A program made the translations under genes and the position numbers. 24,276 nt of DNA from Streptococcus oralis (GTDB taxonomy: Bacteria; Bacillota; Bacilli; Lactobacillales; Streptococcaceae), in NCBI GenBank assembly GCA_937930605.1, contig CALHBZ010000285.1:1-24276 (forward strand). Reading direction: 5' to 3'. The notes beneath the pieces were generated by a model. The model did no database searches. It worked only from the letters and a program-made list of their open reading frames with translations, and was not told the DNA's origin. Below are positions 8,760 through 15,831 of this stretch, piece by piece (positions within the stretch are counted from its first letter, which is position 1; each line of letters begins with the position of its first letter).

Positions 8760-8779
8760 TGATATGCTTAGTATATCAG
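8759..8779. repeat. Second palindrome directly next to the first
   Basis: CTGATAT and ATATCAG are separated by 7 bases and share one base with the preceding repeat. The arms are AT-rich, so chance is possible, but the position next to another palindrome is notable. Confidence 0.35.
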
Positions 8780-9000
8780 CAAAATTTTATTTCACCGTTT
8801 ATCTAAAACGTAGTGTTAAGAATTGAAATATTTGTTTTAAATTTCTTCAATAGTGCCTTTCATTTAACCCCCATCATAAATTTCAGAACTATCAACTGTT
8901 TCTAGATATTCTCAACAAGTTCACTTCTTTTTTCTAAGCAGACTGCTGAAGTCATATTCCCCTAATTTTTTTCTACAAGCAAACCATTCTGAAGGATTTT
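8780..9000. other. Non-coding AT-rich gap between divergent units
   Basis: Together with the sites listed around it, this makes a gap of about 400 bases between the minus-strand envelope unit (start 8624) and pepF (start 9043). I see no credible reading frame, RNA gene or repeat in this part. Confidence 0.5.
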
Positions 9001-9001
9001 T

Positions 9002-9010
9002 TGCTATACT
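9002..9010 (+). promoter_or_regulatory. pepF promoter, extended -10
   Basis: TGC-TATACT forms an extended -10 box 33 bases upstream of the pepF ATG, with no clear -35 box, as is usual for extended -10 promoters. Confidence 0.5.
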
Positions 9011-9042
9011 GAATATAGCTATTTAATCAAAAGGAGTAAACT

Positions 9043-10839
9043 ATGGAACAAAAACATCGTTCTGAATTTCCAGAAAATGAACTCTGGGACCTAACGACTC
9101 TTTACCAAGACCAAGAGGACTTCCTGCGGGCCATCGAAAAGGCCAGAGAGGACATCCAAAAATTCGTCCGTGATTACCAAGGCAAGCTCAGTACTTTCGA
9201 AGATTTTGAACGGGCATTTACTGAACTAGAGCAGATTTATATCCAGATTAGCCACATCGGCAACTACGGCTTTATGCCACAGACCACTGACTTTGGTGAT
9301 GAGAGCTTTGCGCAGATTGCCCAAGCAGCCATGGAGTTTGAGACTGAGGCCAATGTCGCACTCAGCTTCTTTGACGACGCCCTGGTCGGTGCAGATGAAG
9401 CTGTCTTGGAGAAACTAGGCCAAGAATCCCATTTGACCTCAGTCATTCGCCAAGCTAAAATCAAAAAAGCCCACTATCTGGGAGCAGATGTCGAAAAAGC
9501 CTTGACTAATCTGGGCGAAGTCTTCTACAGTCCACAGGATATTTACACTAAGATGCGGGCTGGCGACTTTGCTATGGCTGACTTCGAAGTAGACGGCAAA
9601 GTTTACAAAAATAGCTTTGTCACCTATGAGAATTTCTACCAAAACCACGAAAATGCAGAAATCCGCGAAAAAGCTTTCCGCTCTTTCTCTGAAGGCCTTC
9701 GTCAGCACCAAAACACTGCTGCAGCTGCCTATCTGGCTCAGGTCAAGTCTGAAAAACTGCTGGCTGACATGAAGGGCTATGACTCTGTCTTTGACTACTT
9801 ACTAGCTGAGCAAGAAGTTGATCGCTCTATGTTTGACCGGCAGATTGACTTGATTATGAGCGAATTTGCCCCAGTAGCTCAGAAATACCTCAAGCATGTC
9901 GCTAAGGTAAACGGACTTGAAAAAATGACCTTTGCCGACTGGAAACTGGACTTAGACAGCGAGCTCAATCCTGAAGTCAGCATTGATGATGCCTATGACC
10001 TCGTCATGAAGTCAGTTGAGCCACTCGGACAAGAGTATTGTCAAGAAGTTGCCCGCTATAAGGAAGAACGCTGGGTCGACTTTGCGGCCAATGCTGGAAA
10101 GGACTCTGGAGGCTATGCTGCTGATCCTTATCGGGTTCACCCTTATGTCCTCATGAGCTGGACTGGACGTATGAGTGATGTCTATACCCTGATTCACGAG
10201 ATCGGTCACTCTGGTCAGTTTATCTTCTCAGACAATCACCAAAGCTATTTCAACGCCCACATGTCCACCTACTATGTGGAAGCACCGTCTACTTTTAATG
10301 AGCTCCTGCTCAGTGATTATCTGGAACGCCAGTTTGATAACCCTCGCCAGAAACGCTTTGCCCTGGCTCACCGTCTGACGGATACTTACTTCCACAACTT
10401 CATCACTCACTTGCTGGAAGCTGCCTTCCAACGCAAGGTCTATACTTTGATTGAAGAAGGCGGAACCTTCGGTGCAAGCAAACTCAACGCTATCATGAAA
10501 GAAGTTTTGACAGAATTCTGGGGCGATGCTGTTGAGATTGACGACGATGCTGCCCTGACTTGGATGCGTCAGGCTCACTATTACATGGGCTTGTATAGTT
10601 ACACTTACTCTGCAGGTCTGGTCATCTCTACTGCCGGTTACCTCCACCTGAAAAATGACGAAAATGGTGCCCGTGACTGGCTGGAACTGCTAAAATCTGG
10701 CGGCAGCAAGACTCCGATTGAGTCTGCTATGATTATAGGAGCAGATATTTCAACAGATAAACCACTGCGCGATACTATCCAGTTCTTGTCCGGCACAGTT
10801 GATCAGATTATTGCCTACAGTGAGGAGTTGGGGGAATAA
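9043..10839 (+). CDS. pepF: Oligoendopeptidase F (M3 family)
   Basis: PepF (598 residues) is a cytoplasmic zinc metallopeptidase that cuts peptides of roughly 7-17 residues after uptake. The active site is HEIGH inside LIHEIGHSGQF (near residue 387), followed by the Glu of the downstream helix (EAPSTFNELLLSDYL). This HExxH plus downstream Glu pattern is typical of M3. Upstream are the N-terminal helical domain and the family segment near VHPYVLMSWTG. Length fits PepF/PepB proteins of streptococci and lactococci. The ATG has AAGGAG at 9032-9036. It stands alone: terminated downstream and divergent from the envelope unit. Codon use is more GC-rich than in the 6.7-8.6 kb genes. Confidence 0.96.
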   Translation: MEQKHRSEFPENELWDLTTLYQDQEDFLRAIEKAREDIQKFVRDYQGKLSTFEDFERAFTELEQIYIQISHIGNYGFMPQTTDFGDESFAQIAQAAMEFETEANVALSFFDDALVGADEAVLEKLGQESHLTSVIRQAKIKKAHYLGADVEKALTNLGEVFYSPQDIYTKMRAGDFAMADFEVDGKVYKNSFVTYENFYQNHENAEIREKAFRSFSEGLRQHQNTAAAAYLAQVKSEKLLADMKGYDSVFDYLLAEQEVDRSMFDRQIDLIMSEFAPVAQKYLKHVAKVNGLEKMTFADWKLDLDSELNPEVSIDDAYDLVMKSVEPLGQEYCQEVARYKEERWVDFAANAGKDSGGYAADPYRVHPYVLMSWTGRMSDVYTLIHEIGHSGQFIFSDNHQSYFNAHMSTYYVEAPSTFNELLLSDYLERQFDNPRQKRFALAHRLTDTYFHNFITHLLEAAFQRKVYTLIEEGGTFGASKLNAIMKEVLTEFWGDAVEIDDDAALTWMRQAHYYMGLYSYTYSAGLVISTAGYLHLKNDENGARDWLELLKSGGSKTPIESAMIIGADISTDKPLRDTIQFLSGTVDQIIAYSEELGE

Positions 10840-10851
10840 ACTCATATCTTT

Positions 10852-10898
10852 AGAATCGGACTCCGATGAATCATCTGAGTCTGATTCTTTATTCTTTT
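10852..10898 (+). terminator. pepF terminator
   Basis: AGAATCGGACTC pairs with GAGTCTGATTCT (one G-U pair) around a 13-base loop and is followed by TTTATTCTTTT. It begins 12 bases after the pepF stop. Confidence 0.85.
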
Positions 10899-10944
10899 AA
10901 AGAACAAAATCAAATCTATATTTTCAAATACTACAAATCATTTG

Positions 10945-10973
10945 TTGAAAACGCTTCCCTTTTGTGATATGAT
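10945..10973 (+). promoter_or_regulatory. Promoter of the TTG-start membrane protein
   Basis: TTGAAA and TATGAT are spaced by exactly 17 bases and lie 34 bases before the TTG start at 11007. A short palindrome GGATAAATATCC (10980-10991) falls between the -10 box and the ribosome site. Confidence 0.7.
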
Positions 10974-11006
10974 GTCCTTGGATAAATATCCGAAGGGAGT
11001 TTTAAT

Positions 11007-11864
11007 TTGAAAAAAATTTTTGAAAAGCCGACCTTGAAGAAAATACTGTTTGTTCTGGCAGTTCTCTTCATCATCATTCTTGCACCAATCACTATGCCAT
11101 TGATGTTCCTAGGAGGATGCTTTGGTATTTGGCGATTCACAAAACGAAAGCCGAATATTAGAAAGCGCAATATCGCTATTGCTGTTACTATTATCGGAAT
11201 ACTAGGAAGCTATGCAGTAGGTAAACTAACTCCTAATGTTATTAAAGAGCAGACAGAACAAAGCCAGATAACAAAATTTACATCTAATAGTTCCTCGACT
11301 AGCTCATCGTCATCACAAACTACTAGCCCTACAGCATCTAACAGTAAAAAAGAAAAGGAAAAAGAAAAGCAAGAGAAAGAACGCAAAGAAAAAGAGCTAC
11401 AAGACGCGCAGAAACAAAAGCAGGAAGAGGAGAAAAAAGCTCGCGAGGAACAAGCGCGTAAGGAAGCGGAGACTAAGAAAATTGTTGAGGAAGCCAATCA
11501 GGCTGTCCAACAACTCGAAAACAATCCGATTCAAGAAAATATTTCTTCAGCACAAGCTGCTGTCGAACGCGTTGCAGATCCAACTACAAAATCTAACTTA
11601 ACGGATCGCATCGGACAAGTTCAAAATGCAATTAATCAACGGGCTGAAGAGGCTCGCCTTGCAGAGGAAGCACGCCAAGAAGCGGAGAGACTGGCAGCGG
11701 AACAGCAACAAACAAGAACGGTTTATGTCGCTCGATACGGGAAAGCAGATGTCTATTGGTATAGCATGGAGAATATGCCATCCAATACACGTTTTGATCG
11801 AGTCGTAGCCATGACTGAGGCAGATGCTATTGCTTCAGGAAAGCGGCATACTAGCAAGGAATAA
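11007..11864 (+). CDS. Membrane protein with charged coiled coil and C-terminal WYxxxNMP motif
   Basis: This 285-residue protein has two predicted membrane segments (about 12-36 and 55-73), a Ser/Thr-rich linker (92-112), a highly charged Lys/Glu/Gln helical stretch (113-240) and a C-terminal segment. That segment reads VYVARYGKADVYWYSMENM followed by PSNTRF, VVAMTEADAIASGKRH and a final TSKE. A similar C-terminal motif recurs on unrelated streptococcal and lactobacillal exported proteins, as I recall; its function is not known to me. The start is TTG: GAAGGGAG stands 7 bases before it, a good promoter is upstream, and the next in-frame Met (residue 30) would cut through the first membrane helix. 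The gene stands alone between two terminators. Confidence 0.8.
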   Translation: MKKIFEKPTLKKILFVLAVLFIIILAPITMPLMFLGGCFGIWRFTKRKPNIRKRNIAIAVTIIGILGSYAVGKLTPNVIKEQTEQSQITKFTSNSSSTSSSSSQTTSPTASNSKKEKEKEKQEKERKEKELQDAQKQKQEEEKKAREEQARKEAETKKIVEEANQAVQQLENNPIQENISSAQAAVERVADPTTKSNLTDRIGQVQNAINQRAEEARLAEEARQEAERLAAEQQQTRTVYVARYGKADVYWYSMENMPSNTRFDRVVAMTEADAIASGKRHTSKE

Positions 11865-11867
11865 AAA

Positions 11868-11905
11868 AACAAGACTGGGACAAAAATGTCCCAGCCTTGT
11901 TTTTT
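11868..11905. terminator. Bidirectional terminator shared by convergent genes
   Basis: A 15-base arm (AACAAGACTGGGACA) and TGTCCCAGCCTTGTT surround AAAA, with A- and T-runs outside. One position is A-C when read on plus and G-U when read on minus. It serves the plus gene ending at 11864 and the minus gene ending at 11946. Nearly the same GACTGGGACA hairpin recurs in streptococcal genomes. Confidence 0.85.
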
Positions 11906-11945
11906 CATGATTCAATTAAACCTGCTCCTAGAACAAGCGTGGAAG

Positions 11946-12299
11946 CTAAAATTTTAAAAAAAACTTGAAGAAATGTAAATAAACCAAAATATAGATTGTA
12001 AAACAGACGCTAAATATAAGCCACCTTATCCAGAACTGTGACTTGCTATAATTTTTAGCACGTAGGAGACCAATAAAGAACCAAATCAGGCCCCAAAAAA
12101 ACATTCCCAGTAGTTGAGGAGCATAATATGAAATCAAAACCAAGCAAAAAAGGACAAAGCTTAATACAGCCATGATACTTTTTTCCGTTATTTGCGACCT
12201 AGGAATCATCCAGCCCACAAAGAAACAGAAAATTGGCACCGCAATAAACGGAGTAAAAACCATCAAAATAAAGCCGAACTGCGATAATGACTCAATCAT
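11946..12299 (-). CDS. Small hydrophobic membrane protein, unknown function
   Basis: This 117-residue protein is almost wholly hydrophobic and has four predicted membrane segments (about 7-30, 40-60, 62-80 and 90-114), joined by short charged loops such as PRSQITEK and RAKNYSKSQFW. I do not recognise a family. The ATG at 12299 has AAAGGGCG about 7 bases upstream. It is convergent with the preceding gene and divergent from the aquaporin gene. Confidence 0.65.
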   Translation of the reverse strand: MIESLSQFGFILMVFTPFIAVPIFCFFVGWMIPRSQITEKSIMAVLSFVLFCLVLISYYAPQLLGMFFWGLIWFFIGLLRAKNYSKSQFWIRWLIFSVCFTIYILVYLHFFKFFLKF

Positions 12300-12468
12300 A
12301 AACAGCGCCCTTTCTATACCTTGTAGAATATCGTGAAGTTACCTTCCTCCTATTATAACCTAAAAACTATATTTTCCAACAAAAAAACTGAAAGATAGGC
12401 CATTTCCTCTATTTTCCCTATAATAAACAAAGGATATCCAGCCAAAATATATGTTCAGAGCACTTTTC

Positions 12469-12497
12469 TTGAATCCACCTGTTTGTTTTGATAGACT
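12469..12497 (+). promoter_or_regulatory. Candidate aquaporin gene promoter
   Basis: TTGAAT and TAGACT are spaced by 17 bases, 36 bases before the ATG. Matches to consensus are moderate. The rest of the gap 12300-12468 shows nothing else. Confidence 0.4.
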
Positions 12498-12532
12498 AAT
12501 ACATAGATTTTTTTAAAAAAAGGAGATAGAAA

Positions 12533-13201
12533 ATGAAAAAATTTGTCGCTGAATTAATTGGTACTTTCATGCTTGTGTTCATCGGAACAGGAGCCGTTGT
12601 TTTTGGAAATGGTACAGAGGGTCTTGGACACCTTGGAATTGCTTTTGCCTTTGGTTTGGCAATCGTAGTCGCAGCTTTCTCAATTGGAACTGTTTCAGGT
12701 GCTCACTTGAACCCAGCTGTTTCGATCGCTATGTTTGTAAACAAACGCTTGTCATCTTCAGAGCTTGTAAACTACATCCTTGGACAAGTGGTTGGAGCTT
12801 TCCTTGCGTCAGGTGCGGTCTTCTTCCTCTTGGCTAACTCAGGTATGTCAACTGCTAGTCTTGGTGAAAATGCCTTGGCAAACGGTGTAACTGTCTTTGG
12901 TGGTTTCTTGTTTGAAACAATTGCAACTTTCTTGTTTGTTTTGGTTATTATGACTGTCACTTCAGCAAGCAAGGGCAGCGGTGCAATCGCTGGTTTGGTG
13001 ATTGGTTTGTCATTGACAGCTATGATCCTTGTTGGATTGAACATCACTGGACTTTCAGTAAACCCAGCTCGTAGCTTGGCACCAGCTGTCTTTGTAGGTG
13101 GCGCGACCCTTCAACAAGTTTGGATTTTCATCCTTGCTCCAATCGTTGGTGGTGTACTTGCAGCTCTTGTTGCGAAAAACTTCCTTGGAACAGAAGAATA
13201 A
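12533..13201 (+). CDS. MIP-family channel (aquaporin)
   Basis: This 222-residue channel of the inner membrane has the two NPA boxes of the major intrinsic protein family: SGAHLNPAVS (Asn60) and LSVNPARSLAP (Asn177, Arg180), with six membrane spans and two half-helices. Length matches AqpZ-type rather than the longer glycerol facilitators. By hand alignment with E. coli AqpZ from memory, the selectivity-filter residues are Phe40, Ile165, Leu174 and Arg180, so the usual His is missing. Water may therefore not be the main substrate. Pneumococcus has several MIP channels, one of which I recall being linked to oxygen or peroxide passage. The start has AAAGGAG about 7 bases upstream. It stands alone, ended by a strong terminator. 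Confidence 0.92.
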   Translation: MKKFVAELIGTFMLVFIGTGAVVFGNGTEGLGHLGIAFAFGLAIVVAAFSIGTVSGAHLNPAVSIAMFVNKRLSSSELVNYILGQVVGAFLASGAVFFLLANSGMSTASLGENALANGVTVFGGFLFETIATFLFVLVIMTVTSASKGSGAIAGLVIGLSLTAMILVGLNITGLSVNPARSLAPAVFVGGATLQQVWIFILAPIVGGVLAALVAKNFLGTEE

Positions 13202-13210
13202 TTGAAATTC

Positions 13211-13249
13211 AAAAAGCCTTGCTCCTCATCTTGAGGAGCAAGGCTTTTT
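13211..13249. terminator. Strong bidirectional terminator
   Basis: A perfect 18-bp inverted repeat (AAAAAGCCTTGCTCCTCA and its complement) with a 3-base loop begins 9 bases after the aquaporin stop. A-run and T-run on the two sides let it act in both directions. Confidence 0.92.
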
Positions 13250-13255
13250 CGTATG

Positions 13256-13451
13256 ATACTCTTCGAAAATCTCTTCAAACCACGTCAGCTTCACCTTGCC
13301 GTAGGTATGGTTACTGACTTCGTCAGTTCTATCCACAACCTCAAAACAGTGTTTTGAGCTGACTTCGTCAGCCGTATCTATAACCTCAAAGCAGTGCTTT
13401 GAGCAACCTGCGGCTAGCTTCCTAGTTTGCTCTTTGATTTTCATTGAGTAT
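13256..13451. repeat. BOX element, boxA-boxB-boxB-boxC
   Basis: boxA (13256-13308) contains the CACGTCAGCTTCACCTTGCC segment related to the BOX-PCR primer site. Two boxB copies follow (13309-13358 and 13359-13403), each with the ACTTCGTCAG stem and a CTCAAA-CAGTG-TTTTGAG-like hairpin. boxC (13404-13451) contains GCGGCTAGCTTCCTAGTTTG. The ends form an imperfect inverted repeat (ATACTC / GAGTAT). BOX elements are small non-coding repeats of pneumococcus and close relatives. This one sits directly behind queF, ending 4 bases past its stop. Confidence 0.95.
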
Positions 13452-13455
13452 GAGT

Positions 13456-13947
13456 TTAGCGGTTGCCAATTTTCTCTGGGTAAAGGTCGTGTTGGAAGAG
13501 GCGTTGTTCTGCTAAGCCTTCATACTTGGTTCCAGGTCTACCGTAGTTGTAGTAAGGGTCGATTGAAATGCCTCCGCGTGGAGTGAATTTTCCCCAGACT
13601 TCTAAATAGCGAGGGTCGAGCAAGTTGACCAAGTCTTTCCCGATAGTGTTGATACAGTTTTCGTGAAAATCCCCATGATTTCGATAGCTAAAGAGGTAGA
13701 GTTTGAGGGATTTTGACTCGACACAGAGCTTGTCAGGAATGTAGGAAATATAAATCGTCGCAAAATCTGGCTGAGCCGTAATAGGACAAAGCGAGGTAAA
13801 TTCAGGACAGTTGAATTTGATAAAATAGTCATTTTCCACATGACGATTGTCAAAGGATTCGAGGACTTCTGGTTGATACTCGAAAATGTAGTTGGTTTCT
13901 TTGTTGCCCAGTAGGCTTAGATTTTTCATTTCTTCTTGTTGTGACAT
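13456..13947 (-). CDS. queF: NADPH-dependent 7-cyano-7-deazaguanine reductase
   Basis: QueF (163 residues, the short single-domain type) reduces the nitrile of preQ0 to the amine of preQ1, the last free-base step before tRNA insertion. The catalytic Cys54 lies in [12 protein letters not shown] with Asp61 nearby, and the NADPH-side motif [12 protein letters not shown] is present. The ATG at 13947 follows queE by 18 bases with only a weak AGAAAG ribosome site. It is the last gene of the que operon and its stop abuts a BOX element. Confidence 0.97.
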   Translation of the reverse strand: MSQQEEMKNLSLLGNKETNYIFEYQPEVLESFDNRHVENDYFIKFNCPEFTSLCPITAQPDFATIYISYIPDKLCVESKSLKLYLFSYRNHGDFHENCINTIGKDLVNLLDPRYLEVWGKFTPRGGISIDPYYNYGRPGTKYEGLAEQRLFQHDLYPEKIGNR

Positions 13948-13965
13948 GATTTTTTCTTTCTAATC

Positions 13966-14682
13966 TTAAACACCACGTTGGTTGTCGTAGAGGAGGGTAT
14001 GGAGTTGAGGAAGGACGCGGACATTGCCCCAGCTGTCGTCGGCAGCGACATGTTCCCAGAGTTCTTTGAGACGGTCCAGTTGGTCTTGGACAATATTGCC
14101 TCTAGCCTTGGGCTCAGGGTTTCCTGCTGATAAGAAGAGAACATCGGGTTGGTAGCGCTCTTGAATGCCTTTGGCAAAGGCCAAATCGGCATCGTCAAAG
14201 ACAGGGATTTTAAAGGTGACTTTATCTGGATCTAGTTGAGAAACGATGAAATCCAAGGTCTCAAAGTTGACTTCCATCTTGGATGAAGGAGGTTTGGGGC
14301 TGAGAGTGACTTGGTCGATGTCTTTTAACCAATTTTGCCAGCGGGAACCTTGGGTCTCAACAGCCAGAGTGACCCCACGTTCCTTGAGTTTGGTGACTAA
14401 TTCGGCCATGTTGGTTGCTAGGATAGCAGGATTTCCGCCAGATAGGGTGACATAGTCATAGCTCCCTAGTTTATCTAAGGCAGCAATGACTTCGTCAGCT
14501 GTCATACGAGTTGGTTTTTCAGAACCATCCCAAGTAAAGGCAGAGTCGCACCAGTCGCAGTGGTAGTCGCAACCAGCAGTACGGACAAACATGGTTTTCT
14601 GCCCGATAGCACGGCCTTCACCTTGAAAGGTTGGGCCGAAAATTTCCAGAACAGGTAGTTTGAGGACACGTTCCCTAGTCAT
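13966..14682 (-). CDS. queE: 7-carboxy-7-deazaguanine synthase (radical SAM)
   Basis: QueE (238 residues) rearranges 6-carboxytetrahydropterin to 7-carboxy-7-deazaguanine. The N-terminal FGPTFQGEG motif typical of QueE is followed by the radical SAM cluster site Cys38-x3-Cys42-x2-Cys45 (AGCDYHCDWCDS) and the glycine-rich SAM segment VTLSGGNPA. The start overlaps the end of queD by 8 bases, so translation is probably coupled. Confidence 0.97.
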   Translation of the reverse strand: MTRERVLKLPVLEIFGPTFQGEGRAIGQKTMFVRTAGCDYHCDWCDSAFTWDGSEKPTRMTADEVIAALDKLGSYDYVTLSGGNPAILATNMAELVTKLKERGVTLAVETQGSRWQNWLKDIDQVTLSPKPPSSKMEVNFETLDFIVSQLDPDKVTFKIPVFDDADLAFAKGIQERYQPDVLFLSAGNPEPKARGNIVQDQLDRLKELWEHVAADDSWGNVRVLPQLHTLLYDNQRGV

Positions 14683-15118
14683 CTAACCACTCCCGTCTAA
14701 ACTCTGCAAAGGCAGTCGGAGTCTCATAGAGGCGAACATATTCCAAACGGAGACCACGCTCATCTGGTAACTCTTGACTCATGGTTTGAAAAATCCAGTA
14801 AACCATATTTTCAGCAGTCGTGTTCATATAAGGCAGGGTTTCATTGAGATAGCGATGGTCCAAGTGGGGCTCTAAGTAGCTCTTGTAGATGGCTTTGATA
14901 TCTCCGAAATCATAAGTCATACCCCGTTCATCTAAAAATCCACTGACAGCAATCTGCAAATGATAAGTGTGTCCATGCAAGGATTTGCATTTTCCTTCAT
15001 AGTGAAAGAGGTGGTGGGCAGCATCGAAGGTAAATTCTTTTGATACCAAGGTTCTGTGAGGATTGTAGACAAGGGACTCCCCAGTTTCCTGTTTGATTTC
15101 TTTGGGTGCAAAAAACAT
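14675..15118 (-). CDS. queD: 6-carboxytetrahydropterin synthase
   Basis: QueD (147 residues) turns dihydroneopterin triphosphate into 6-carboxytetrahydropterin. Zinc ligands are His35 (FDAAHH), His48 and His50 (LHGHTY), and the catalytic Cys44 lies in EGKCKSLHGH. A second His/Asp cluster is in EPHLDHRYLN. The frame stays open up to 15184 inside queC, but the ATG at 15118 is chosen: it overlaps the queC stop by one base (TAATG), a translational coupling junction, and gives normal family length. Confidence 0.96.
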   Translation of the reverse strand: MFFAPKEIKQETGESLVYNPHRTLVSKEFTFDAAHHLFHYEGKCKSLHGHTYHLQIAVSGFLDERGMTYDFGDIKAIYKSYLEPHLDHRYLNETLPYMNTTAENMVYWIFQTMSQELPDERGLRLEYVRLYETPTAFAEFRREWLDD

Positions 15119-15771
15119 TAGCCCTCTCCTTTCTGTGAGAGATAAACATCTAAACCATGTTGACGTAAGTGACAGGCTGGACAATCACCGCAGCCACTTC
15201 CGATAATTCCATTGTAGCAGGTCAAGGTCTTTTCACGAACGTAGTCAAAGGCACCGAGTTGATCGGCTAACTCCCAAGTTTCAGCTTTATCTAGCCACAT
15301 GAGAGGTGTTTGGATAACAAAGTCGTAATCCATGGCAAGGTTGAGGGTAACATTAAGGGATTTGACAAAGACATCTCGACAGTCAGGGTAGCCTGAGAAG
15401 TCTGTCTCGCAGACACCTGTCACGATATCTTTAATACCACGTTGCTTGGCTAGAACTGCCGCAAAGGATAGAAATAGGTGGTTGCGACCGTCAACGAAGG
15501 TATTGGGAACCTCTCCCTCTTTTTGCTCGATTTCCATATCAGAGGTTAGGGCATTTTCAGTGATTTGTCCCAGTAGAGACATATCTAAGATGTGATGACG
15601 AATACCTTGTTCCTTAGCGATTTCTCTAGCAACTTGAATTTCGAGATGATGGCGTTGACCGTAGGTAAAGGTGACGGCTTCGACTGTTTCATAGTGTTTT
15701 TTAGCCCAAAAGAGGCAGGTTGTGGAATCTTGACCGCCGCTAAAGACGACCAAGGCTGATTGACGTTTCAT
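15118..15771 (-). CDS. queC: 7-cyano-7-deazaguanine synthase
   Basis: QueC (217 residues) converts 7-carboxy-7-deazaguanine to preQ0 with ATP and ammonia. The PP-loop SGGQDS (11-16) is at the N-terminus and the zinc-binding cysteines are in [13 protein letters not shown] near the C-terminus. The frame runs to 15876, but that extension lies in the riboswitch leader. The ATG at 15771 has GGAAGGAG 4 bases upstream and gives the usual length. It is the first gene of queC-queD-queE-queF. Confidence 0.97.
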   Translation of the reverse strand: MKRQSALVVFSGGQDSTTCLFWAKKHYETVEAVTFTYGQRHHLEIQVAREIAKEQGIRHHILDMSLLGQITENALTSDMEIEQKEGEVPNTFVDGRNHLFLSFAAVLAKQRGIKDIVTGVCETDFSGYPDCRDVFVKSLNVTLNLAMDYDFVIQTPLMWLDKAETWELADQLGAFDYVREKTLTCYNGIIGSGCGDCPACHLRQHGLDVYLSQKGEG

Positions 15772-15808
15772 AGTACTCCTTCCAAAGTGGGACATGTTCA
15801 GAGCACGC

Positions 15809-15831
15809 AAAAAGCTCCCTTGAGAGGAGCT
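15809..15831 (-). terminator. Regulated terminator in the queC leader
   Basis: On the minus strand AGCTCC (15831-15826) pairs with GGAGCT (15818-15813), extended by one U-G pair, and is followed by TTTT before GCG. It lies between the aptamer-like element and queC. Its 5' arm overlaps the antiterminator arm at 15829-15841. Confidence 0.75.

Noticed and set aside
10228..10647. 139-residue open frame antisense to pepF
   Set aside because: It lies wholly inside pepF, has no ribosome site, and its residue pattern is that of a shadow frame of a GC-rich coding strand.
13226..13444. 72-residue open frame across the BOX element
   Set aside because: The sequence is accounted for by boxA-B-B-C; the repeated CFEV peptide simply reflects the boxB copies.
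12451..15806. 13-base repeat ATGTTCAGAGCAC at 12451 and near 15794
   Set aside because: On the plus strand it occurs twice, but a 13-mer match is expected by chance several times in a window this size and the contexts have nothing in common.
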